Source of the DNA: Luidia sarsii
Taxonomy: Eukaryota > Echinodermata > Asteroidea > Paxillosida > Luidiidae
Direction: 5' to 3'
DNA: 64,000 bases
Assembly (NCBI GenBank): GCA_949987565.1
Contig: OX465102.1
Coordinates: 14,065,020-14,129,019 of the forward strand
The position numbers were made by a program, and so were the translations under genes. Within the stretch, counting starts at the first letter, position 1; the number at the start of each line of letters is the position of its first letter. Of the stretch, positions 11,632-23,600 are shown piece by piece. A model generated the notes under the pieces. That model made no database searches, was not told the origin of the DNA, and was given only the letters and a program-made list of their open reading frames with translations.

Positions 11632-14600
11632 CGTCACGGTTCATGCACCGCGTTCAGTAGTGTAAGGAAGACCTATATTACTCGCGAGTAATAAATTATT
11701 TGTCGATGTTTAAGTGAAGATTTCTCGAGAAGTAGAGCATCCCAGACCGTAAGATTTCAAATGGGGATTATATTATGGCCTTCTCCAAACTGTGTAAATT
11801 AGAAGGAAATCTGTGAACATCGATGTTTTTTTTCCGATCTTCCCAATGTTGTATTGGGCCTTAAATTATAAAGTTATGTTGTCCTTGTCTTAATTTAACA
11901 TTCTTTGTCTTGGGCCACAGAATAAACACATTTTAAGCACATCTTTTAAGTCTAGCAAATATAAAAACACAACCCCAACGATAATAATACATTGTAGATT
12001 GCGTTTAGAAATGCTCAACGACGTGAGTGGGGTTTATTTGAATAGAGACTTGTGTGATGGCTTGCTTCATCGATCTTATCTTGTCATGCTTCGAGAGTCT
12101 CTTGAGCCCAAAAATTATGAGCGCGGAAACATCTCCAAAATCAATGCAACTGTAAACTTTCAAAAAAACCAAAGTCTTGACCCTTAAGTGGCCTCTGTTT
12201 GAACAGCCGGTTTGGGGATTGCTTTTCCCCCATTCCTTGTTTTAACCTTGTCACGTTTCGACACCGACGCTTCTTGGCCAACACGATTACCACACTCTAA
12301 AAAAAAAAGAGAAAATCATCGCATCTCGGAAATTTGGCCGGAAGTGCAAACAGTAACGCCTCCTCACTCACGTAATGGATCGTGTAGATCGTGTTTAATG
12401 GAATAACCTTCGGGGGAACCGGGCCATGCCTCTGAGTCTCCCACCTATAAAGGGACCCCCCCTCCCGTCTGTCTGTCCGCGCAGTTTCTCTTTAATGACG
12501 TACACGCGGACCGTGATGTGCAAACAATGAAAACACGAAACCAATGCGGTACTTTCCTCCGATCCCGTGTCGCTGTTGCATGCGCACAAAAGTAATTGAT
12601 TGGTATGGCAGCTAATTAGATCAAACGGACACTTATCGAACATTCGGGGTTAATGAAGTGTTTCTTGGTTTGTTTTGAGCTCTGTGCGCCATTAAAGGAT
12701 TAAAACGTCCCTAGTTTGTTGACAGCCAGCAGCGCAAGGAAAGTACAGGCACTCAATGGAGAACGAGGGTCGCCCCCTATCAAACAACCCTCTCCCGTCC
12801 TTCTCCCTCTCCTTCCTCTCCTCCTCTCCCCCCTCTCTCTCCTCGGCCTCTATTCTATTAGCCTCGGAGTCGTCAGTCAATTTACTCCCATCGTTCACAT
12901 CCAAATAAGCTGCTGAAAGTCCCCGTGATGGTCTGGCCGTCGATAGACGATGCGAAAAAAAAAATCGAGAAATGAGAATTCTGCGATTAACCCATTCAGC
13001 ACCGTCATTATTTGATTCATTTCAGCAAAGGGTTGGCTTCTATCCGACACTAGAGAAAGAAAGGAAAGTTTTTTTTTTCTTCTTCTTCTTTAATCCAGGT
13101 GTGGGTTACACTATACGCGTGTCCAATCCGTCTCTGGCTGTCCGTGTTCTCCGAGTAGACACGTTCGTTCCTCCAAGACATTCATCCGCGGCTCTTCGTC
13201 GTGTAATTCGACTTCATACTTGTCCCTGTTGTTTACACGGTGAAGCGCGCTTGACCCAGATAGCACAGTCCGTCATTCGCCAATCGAGGTTCATAGAAAG
13301 TCGGTTCTGTCGTTTCCCCCCTGCAGTAGGACTAGGACTATAGGGGTCACAGCCAAGGCAGGAACAGAGAGGGGAAAACACTTCTAAAGACTCCTACGAT
13401 CTGGACTGAAACCGAGTACCACGCGTATACACGGCGGGCCTGTGCCTGATTTACGAGGGGAAACTTACGTTCCTTATATCCCCCGCCTTGTTGTCTCTAT
13501 AATCACTTCCCATGCCTCATCACTCTGAGGATCAAGGCGCAACCTTCGGTTTCTAGAGTGGAGGGGCTTATCCTCCAAGGAGATTGTAGATCTCCGGTCC
13601 GTCACCGGCGCCAGTGCATGCATCTCGCCGACTCGCTGGAGCGAAGGAGATGGCGTTCTGTATAAGGGGGTGGGGTATCCCTTCCTCATGTGCGCGGCAC
13701 GGCGTGAATGCGCGCTAATTGATTTCGGTAGTGTAACCGTTCTTGTTTCACACCTGCGTGGTCATCGATGGTCCCGTCTTCATGCGAGCGGAGGACGAAT
13801 GTTGACCGGCCAACCCGGCCCGGATTGATCGGCCGCATAATCATCAAGCGCGGCGCTGTATCTGCTTTCTCGGCCGGCCTCCTCCGCGATATGCCGGCGT
13901 GATTTCACGCCCTGCTGGGCCTCGCGCGGCGCATTCCCGGGCAAAGACGATCCCGATGTTTGATTTGTCATTACGGCGGCATCGAGAGACATCCCGCTAC
14001 CAAATTCGTGAACAGGTGTGTTAATATCGGCTCGCTCCCGCGAGTTTGCGTATAGCTAGCTATATACCCGACATATCGGGTCCGCTATACTGGATAGCGC
14101 CGGCACGCTGCCACATTCCCCTGAACGACTAAACAATGCCACATCGTCCTGATATTCTGACCGAATAATGTACCCGCCCACGTGCGTGCAACTGCCGGCA
14201 CCGACTTACTTAAAATGCTCTTGTCAAAATCATGACAGCCTGACGTTGTGATCCTATGGCAGGACCTTCTGCCTTTGAGAAAGGTCCTGTATGCTAGGAT
14301 CTAAGCGTCAGGGTCTCCTGTAATGTTTTATATTCTCATTTTGGTAATTTTAGTCAGTAAGCAGGTGGGTTTTTTTCTCTCAAATTGCCCCATTTTTGCA
14401 CATTACTCTAAAATGCCTCTGAAAACTCATCTCCCTAATGGACCAGTCGGAATGCCACCTGTTCAATATCTTCCAGTGAGAAAGGGTCCTTCAGGGGTTG
14501 AAAAGTCACGGCCTCTATACTATAGTCTAGATAACTACCAGCGCATATAGAAGCATCTTTATTAAGCCACATTGTAAACAAAATGTGATTTGATAAGATT

Positions 14601-17600
14601 ATCACTGTATAATCCTTAAAGGGGAATGAAACCCAGAGGAAAATGTTGGCTTATCTGATTGGGTGTTAAAAACAACCTACAATTACCGATGTGCTACTCA
14701 CCTACGTGTTTCATAAAGAGGGAAATTTCTCAAAGTATACAGTTGAAACGACGTGATTTGTAGCGTGGTGATTGCGTATAGTCTCGATCTAGTCTCGACT
14801 TAGAGAAATTTCTCAACTTTGATTGCCGCAGCCCACTTCCTAAACAACTCAGGTCTCTTGTCCTTGTTGGGAACTGCATGGAAAGAATTCCCGAGCTTTT
14901 TCCCGCTGGCATTTTGACATCCAAAAGCCCGGCAGTACACCATCGTTCAGCTCGCGAGTGTATAACTGCACGCAGTATATACATGTATATAGTAGGGGTA
15001 CATCCATCCGGGCCCATGCAGGAGTTTTCCGTTGCGATGTCATACCCCCCGCAGTGACTGGCGTGCCATTCGGAAAGATGGCGGTTTGCGGGAACGCAAA
15101 TTCGACCATGTTTTTTCCCCTCTTTATGAAACTCGTAGGTGAGTAGCACATAGGTAATTGTAGGTTGTTTTCAACACCCAATCAGATAAGTCTACATTTT
15201 TTCTGGGTTTCATTCCCCTTTAAGTTTGTAGTGTGTTCCACGCTGCTTTAGATGTCATGCTGCTCTGGCGGAAAGAATGATTGTTTAAAGCAATCGTTCC
15301 CAGCACATGTATTGATATTGTGCTAATGATAACGGCGCCGTTGCTTTTGACACTCGCACGCGGGGCACAATATCATGACAGTCCTTAATTGAGTGCTATA
15401 CTTAACACATTGACCGCTGTCACCACTTAAGCTTTTGTCGAAATAGTGCATGATTAATTGTGTCCGGTTCAATTACTCGATGAATTGATTCCTCTGTATT
15501 TTTTTTGCACAACTCTTTGATATGCGACCGGCAAAGCTAAGAAGTACACGAACCCTAGACTAGCCACAGATCTCCGGTCTGTGTTGCCCGGTCCCAATTC
15601 GTGGACTACGACTTCGACTTTCCCATGAAGCTTTGGGAGATGTTGACGACTGCGGCGGCTGTGGCCGCGGCAATTTTCCATAGACTTGCGTAAAGGCTAA
15701 CTCCATAATTATCTGGCTGTGAATGCAATGCAATACGCACGGCTCTATTGGAGTGGTTTTCGAACGCATTTTCAAGACTTGGGAGTGTGTTGGCCAGCCT
15801 TACCGCCCTCTGAATTCTCCTTCAGCATATTGTGGAATCCTTTCAGCATCTCCGTCGATCCTTATCAAATTATAGCCCCCTAATCCGCATCCAGGTTTTT
15901 TTTTCATTCTGCCAGAATTGAGATCACCCCTGTGTTATGAACAGAAAGAAAGACAGAGCCCGACTGCGTGCCACATGCTGATGTGCGTTTGTCTCAAATC
16001 GAACATCGGCCATTCCGGGCGCTTCCTTACAATGTTTGCAAAAGGTACACCAGGGAGGAGGGCGGGCAGGGAGGAAGGCATTGGCAATCCCCTTGACAAC
16101 GGTCAATAAAAACACGCCGAGTTCCGAGCCCCGGCAGAAATGGAGAAGACGGCAAAATGTCATAATTCTCCCGGTGGATTGTTCGCGACGGGGATCTGGT
16201 TTCCTAAGCGGCGGTAACCAGAGCTCCCGGCCCATTGACCGAGGCCAGATTACTTACCAACGGACGACTCCCAGGGATAATCGTAACCTCGTGAATTGGG
16301 CCAGGGAAATAACTAAAAACAACTGATGACCTTTTTTTTCCGGGGATATCACCTTTGAAACAGTTGTCCCTTTAAAAGGGTCAACACTCTACGTTACAGA
16401 TGACCTTTTGATACGAGCTATTTTAAGGAACACCTCCCCATTATTAACGATGTCATAATTTCTTCCCTATACCTCACTGCGCTTCTCTGCTCAGGAGAAC
16501 AGAAACCCATTCAACAAAACCCTCTGCCCCTTTTTCATAAATTTGAAAACACCTTGAATTTTCCCCGTTGGTTAAGATTCAACGCCTCCCCCCACCCCGA
16601 GGGACGACTGTCATTCAATTTCTGCCTGCAACATGAGACGGAATCCATGCCAGCGCACCGAATATGCACTTTAAAAAAAAACACCTCCCCTCAGATCATG
16701 ACATATATATGAATCTGACATTTTACCGCCTCCGAGAGCAGCCAAGCGACTGCACTTTCGGAGACCGAGTCCACAACATGTCTCGCTTCAGTCTGGGCTT
16801 CCACACCGTTCAGAACCGCCTTTGAATCCCACATTTTAATCAAGTTGAGATAAATTCCGAGTTTTAGCGACCATGGCCGCGGGGTGTCAATTAAAAGCAA
16901 CCATGGAGTGGAGGTAGAATGTGACATATGCTCACTTCCTGGATGAAAGTGAATTTTCATTAATAGTGTCGAATCATAGATAACAAAAAAATATAAATAA
17001 AAACTCTAACGATACAAATAGTGAATCAATAATGTTCACGAGTGGATGGTGTAAAAACGCGTTCTGGTTTTTAACATAATTCATGTAACTCCCATATCAG
17101 GATGCGCTATCCAACTTATCGCGCGTTGATCTTCAAGCAATCTTTTTAACAGTGTCAGTTCGCGGGGGCAAAGAGGGGGGATCGATCCTCCCCCCCCCCC
17201 TTCAAAGTTGAGCAAAGATTGAAATTTCCGCAATCCGTATTAAAAGCCACGGACCAATCTCGTTAGTCTTGGTTCTTGGCGTATAGGGACGGGGCCCCCT
17301 TTCGGAGAAATGTCGACGATTGTCGACGATAAAAAAAGGAAACGTCCCATGAGAATGCCAGCCTTTGCCTCTCTTCGCAGCATCTTTCATGTTATGCAAT
17401 CATTACGGGATCCTTTGTTTTTAACGGTAACCCCACCGATGCTGAATCCACTTTTATTGTAATGTAATTTTACCACGTATACTCACTACACATCCACCCA
17501 GGGTAATCCAATTTATATATTTTTTCCATGTGGCATACAATTATCATTTTCCCCGTGAACCTTGGCACGAAAGAGGCACTTCGACACTTAATTTGCCCTT

Positions 17601-20600
17601 CAATGAAATGACCGTCTCTGTAAGAATTATTTAAAAGGATCAATTTTACACAACCTCTCAAGAGGGCCATTTTTCCTAAGCATTACAACTCTGCCTTCGT
17701 ACGACAGAATTGCAAACCAAATTCTCGAGTGACGCTTATTACTACTGACTTGTGTATGCCCTTTGCTTAGAATAACATTCAAAATGGCTTTTGGGCTTCC
17801 CACCTTATCGAATTTAGCCAGGCTTTTCTCTGCTTAAGCAGATTCTGGCTCGGGAGCCGCTCTGTGACTCTGGCCTAAGCTCACAGGTCAACAGTTTTAT
17901 TTCCTATATATATTTTGCTCGAGAAAAATTCACTTACCAAAACGAGAATGCCCAACTTGACAAGCCCGTTCACCGCCTCTTCTGCCTTGATGTATGAGTT
18001 GTATCTTTCGTTGTAAAACGTAAGTTGTACCTGTATATAAAAAGGGAAAAAACAGCAAGAAAACTCATTTGGCTGGCTGCCTTTTTTTTTGGAATTAAAA
18101 AACAATCGTGGAAAGAAATCTGAAAAAAGGGTTGTGATAAAGTTTGCACAACGTTCGGAATCTTAGATTATTAAAAAGATTCAAAATTTCATGAACACAT
18201 GACTGCATGTAGTCATAAAAGGAGAGGGGATACGGATTCCCATTCTAGAAATGTTTGGGGTGCATTTGAAAATAAAACGTGTTGATTGAATGAGCACAGG
18301 CTTATGACACGTTTACCTGATTGTATACCAATAATCACTCTTTGTTCAACATTTCGTCTTAAATCTGGGCAATGATGGACAGGTGGACATTGGGGCAAAT
18401 AGTTCATTACTGAGCTCCCCCCCCCCCCTTCAAAGATCACCGTGTCTATAGACAAATTGCCATTCAAAATGAACGTGCGCCTGCAATTAAACCCGTCTTT
18501 TTAATTAACCACCCTAATGCTAACAGGGTCTCTCTGTAACTGTGGCGGTTGATCAAATGAGACTGTTTGTTGTCCATTACATCATTTACCGAGTGCTTAA
18601 ATAATGTCTCATTCGTTTGTTTGTAGCGGGTAAATAATGACATGTGGAGCTAGGCTTTAACCTGTCATTAGAATATAATCATGGAATTCGTCATCGTTCG
18701 TCATCGCCTGCTTTATCACATCATTTACCATCATCACCACCATCACCACCATCACCACCATCACCACCATCATCACCATCCCCACCATCACCACCATCAA
18801 CACCATCACCAGCATCACCACCATCATCACCATCATCAACCACCATCAACAACATCACCACCATCACCACCATCACCACCATCACCACCATCACCACCAT
18901 CACCACCGCATCACCACCATCACCACCATCTCTATACCATCACCACCGTTAACAGCATCGCCACCATCAACACCATCACCACCATCACCACCATCACCAC
19001 CATCACCACAATCTCTATACCATCACCACCGTTAACAGCATCGCCACCATCAACACCATCACCACCATCAACAACATCACCACCATCACCACAATCTCTA
19101 TACCATCACCACCGTTAACAGCATCGCCACCATCAACACCATCACCACTATCAACAACATCACCACCATCACCACAATCTCTATACCATCACCACCGTTA
19201 ACAGCATCGCCACCATCAACACCATCACCACCATCAACAACATCACCACCATCACCACAATCTCTATACCATCACCACCGTTAACAGCATCGCCACCATC
19301 AACACCATCACCACCATCAACAACATCACCACCATCACCACAATCTCTATACCATCACCACCGTTAACAGCATCGCCACCATCAACACCATCACCACCAT
19401 CAACAACATCACCACCATCACCACAATCTCTATACCATCACCACCGTTAACAGCATCGCCACCATCAACACCATCACCACCATCAACAACATCACCACCA
19501 TCACCACAATCTCTATACCATCACCACCGTTAACAGCATCGCCACCATCAACACCATCACCACCATCAACAACATCACCACCATCACCACAATCTCTATA
19601 CCATCACCACCGTAAACAACATCACCACCGTTACTACCATCACCGTCACCACCATCATCAACATCAGCACCATCGGCATCACCACCATCACCACCATCAC
19701 CACCATCTCCACCATCACCACCATCACCACCATCACAACCATCACCACCATCTCCATACCATTCACCACCGTAAACAGCATCACCACTATCACCACCATC
19801 ACCACCATCACAACCATCACCACCATCTCCATACCATTCACCACCGTAAACAGCATCACCACCATCACAACCATCACCACCATCTCCATACAATTCACCA
19901 CCGTAAACAGCATCATCACCATCAACAAAATCACCACCATCACCACCATCACCGTCATCACCATCTTCAACATCAGCACCATCTCCATACCACCACCACC
20001 AATGTCCCCGTCATTATAAGAATCATCGCCTTCATTACCAAAGGCAGCATCACCACGGTCATCGTCGTCGTTTTCCTCAACCGCGTCGCCATTATCCTCG
20101 TCATCGAAGTACACATGTACCTCGACATCTCCCACACGGAGAGTAAGGTATTATTCTCTCGCTCTTTAGATTCAGGTCAGGCAGCGACGGGACACCGTTC
20201 CCTGCCGTCCCCGACTTCGCTGCAAAACAACCTCCCCCACGAAACAGTATTTGCAGATGGCTGCGTGGCGCCCCCGTGTAAGCCCACGACTAACTCCACC
20301 CAGTGTTAGCTTTCACTGAAACACATCATTATCCGCTCATCGCAATTCCTTTTATTCATTATTCATTCGCTCGCTTGTATACCCCTGCCGTCGCAACTCT
20401 TCCCCCACACCTCATATTTACCACCCTCCCTTGATTTGTTGTCCATGTATCCCGATGATTTCCCTGCAGACCTCTCTACCTACGCTCTCTGTATACTTTC
20501 ATTTCTTGCTCATCAACGGGGTGGGTCCTCCAATTCTCTCTCTCCAAACACGACTGTATTTTGTCCCCAAACCACCGTACCGTAGCTTATAATTCAGCAA

Positions 20601-23600
20601 TCGTGTAAATATATGTGTAGGTACACTTGTGCATCACACGCGCAATTTCATCTCAGCAGGGACGATAAGATTCTTCTAGCTGCTTCACTGTAAACATTCT
20701 CGGATACTCCACGGACGATAGGAATGAGAAGTTGTTGACCCTAACAGTTGTGGTTTTTTTTTTCATTGTCAAGCGCAATAGTCACAGGGCCTAGCTTATT
20801 TATAACGCAGTGGCTGTTGTTACGGCAGTCGTCCGTGTGGTTCCCCGACTTGATTGTATTTTGTCAGCATTGCAGGCTGGTTGAACCAGTCTATTAGCTG
20901 ATAGACTGGTTCCAAGAGCTAAACATCCTGACAAATACTGTGAAGTCAGGGAACCACACGGACGACTGCCGTAACAACAGCCACTGCGTATTTATAACCC
21001 ACCCGTCGCCCAGCGCACTGTCGCAAATTTAAAGCTTGCTGGATGTCCTTGCATCTGGGAGGTGCACATTACGGACTGTTAACAAGCATCGCAGAAGTTA
21101 AAATCCACGTTGGTTAAAATATTTCAGTTGCACCCAAAAAGCTACGGCAAAAGGGTTGTCTTTCTAAGATCAGTGAGCTATCGATGGTATAGATTACCAC
21201 GCAGCATGTGCATTTCCTTCAACCGGCAAACATCTTTTTTTTTCCCGATTCCGGTCCTGTCTCTCCAATACAAACCATCTGCCTACCTGTGTCACGTGTA
21301 ACCGATCTGAGTAAGTGGGTTAATTGGAGTTGAGATGTGCGTACAGTGGTATAGGCCTAGGCTGCACTGGCTGCACCGCGTGGCTGGCGTTTCTTCTTCT
21401 TCTTCTTATTCTTCTTCTTCTTCTTCTTCTTCTTTTTTTAGGGAGTGGGGGGGGGGGGGCAGTACGCGCTCCAAGTTCTGCTCACAGCTCACGTCTCGCG
21501 ATCTCTCGCAGGAATACCCCGAGATTATATTCGCCGCCGTATCCCCTGTCACCGCTCTGACCTAATCAAACCGCGTCCCGATTTTGTTTGCGCACGAGGG
21601 GAGCATGCGGAGCAATACAAATCGCCATCCGTGCTCCGCAGTTCGCATCAATAATGTAAAACCCCCATCGGAAGGAGAATTGAATCTCCCTTTGTGAGCG
21701 AGCGGATAACTTTGATTGACACGTGGGAGCATCCCCGCCTGCCCCCTCCCTCCCTCCCTCCCTCCGTCCCTCCCCCGTATAGACTCCAGATTCGTCGTCG
21801 GACGCGGAGATTCTATCTGGGAGACAGTTTATGGTTTATCAGCGCCCTTAATTAAAAGATCCTTTCCAAGAGAACGGCTCCGCAGAGCACGGGGTTGAAT
21901 TGATTTATTGGGAGACGGAACCGACTCGCGGTGGTCCACGGGCTGCATTTGAATAATCTCGTGAAGCTGGATGCGGTTCACTTTAAGAATGTCGATGATT
22001 AAACACGGCCAAGTGGCCTTAGTGAAGGATAACAATCTTTCACAATATGCACACGTACGTATAAGAGAAAATTATCTCGTCCGTGTGTCTCTCCGCTGAA
22101 AGTTGGAACGTGGTGATCGGAATACTGAGTAAAACTAAACTTTACGGTTCCTTATATAGAACTTTTCATTATTTCAAGTCCATGCGTGTTTTATATAGGG
22201 CCGCAAAATCTCAGAGCCAGCCCAAAACTCGGTTAAGTAGGACTATATAGATAGAGCAGGAACACGTCCCCGATACTAACATTCCTATAATGGGAAATTG
22301 CTCCGGAGACCGGAATGTGCGATGTGGCAAGTTTTCCCCTTCTCGGGTATATTGGCTGGAACTGATCCCCCGTAAATTGCCCCGTGTGACAAATGCCCCC
22401 TTGAAGATTGCCGGACGTCAAGAATTCAGGTTTTTCTCGAGCTTAAAACTCCGTGCCCTATGATTTGAGAGGAACTCCAAATAAAACTGGGTAGAGTAGT
22501 CTATAGTTGGAACGTTTTAGCCAATCCAGGAGATCCACCGTCTTCACCTCTCTAATGCGGTTAGGCTCGGGAGGCACAGGGTTACATTTTGTTTGTATTG
22601 GGCCGGCTTGTTGTCCAGCCCCTGATCCCCTCCCAAACACTCACCGGCTCGGTTCGCGGGCACTCCGAGGAAACCATGTTATAACCGCCAGGCGTTTTTC
22701 CCAAAGTGCAAACGGTAATGGCCTTACCTCCAACGGGAAAGCATTTCCATTAACGGTGTGTTCCGATCCGTGACTGTCGTCGTCCCCGAATTTTATCTCG
22801 ATCTCGTGCAGTAGGTACCTGTAGTTGAGTGGACCGCCGAATATGCGAACCGGTGCGCTGGATCTGTCAGCCACAAAGATCACGCGCCTCCCGGTGTTCT
22901 GAACAACACCTGATATCTAGATTCAAAAAAGAAGGAGAAGAAGAAGAAGAGAGATACGCTGCATGTAAAAATGGAACATAAGAGCAGGCTCGTGCTTTGG
23001 TAATGACCCCCCTCCTTCTAAAGGAAACAGGGACGGATTATGTGTCCCGAAGCCAAAGCGTTACACAGACAACGCAGATAGGTAAAAATTCTAGTCGACG
23101 TTCGGCCCAAATATCTCTAGCTTCCCCGGCTGCCCCTTTAATGGAAAATCGATAAAAGTATGTCGAAACAAATTGAATCTCCAAATATCGCCCGTGGGCG
23201 ACTTTCTGAAATTCCCATGGTGTCCCTCGGCTGCCTCAGAGTCGGTAGTGCGTCAAGATATGTCGCTGGCACCCCTTTGAAGGAAGGGGGCCGACGTTGT
23301 TGGTGAGAACATAATATTGTGTCATTTTTGCTGTTTTGCAATATGACGTGTGAGCCTGTATAGGAAACATCGATTTGCAACTTTCACCTTTCCCCATCTT
23401 TTTTTAGAATTAACATCGCATTGGCCAAAAGAAAAGAAAATGAGGAAGAAAAAGCACCATCTTTAAGTCCGTCTTTGAAGGCTTGTTCACTTATTCCCTT
23501 GTGTCCTTCCTCTGTCATGTGTGTCAGGGCGTTCCTTCCCCCTGACTGTCCGTGTATGTCCTTGTCACTTTGGCTTTGAGAAAGGTCCTGCTATAGGATC

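Larger units (their letters stand above)
9971..17937 (-). other. CA10: Intron 5 (8.0 kb)
   Basis: GT..AG intron between exons 5 and 6. It holds a family B element (11404-11868), a poly-A run near 11608-11630, a CGTCAG-family hairpin (14238-14311) and a foldback (14614-15224). A CA-like exon was looked for and none found apart from exon 6 at its end. Confidence 0.85.
18031..22727 (-). other. CA10: Intron 4 (4.7 kb)
   Basis: GT..AG intron between exons 4 and 5. It holds the ACC/ATC satellite (18720-19990), family A copy 4 and a (TTC)n/poly-G stretch (21390-21459). No other exon seen. Confidence 0.85.

Noticed and set aside
16691..16960. 89-codon minus-strand frame considered as exon 6
   Set aside because: No CA alignment of the right length and no suitable acceptor; replaced by 9898-9970.
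18644..20135. Poly-His, Ser/Pro and Asp/Gly open frames
   Set aside because: ACC/ATC satellite with an 83-bp period that shifts frame every unit.
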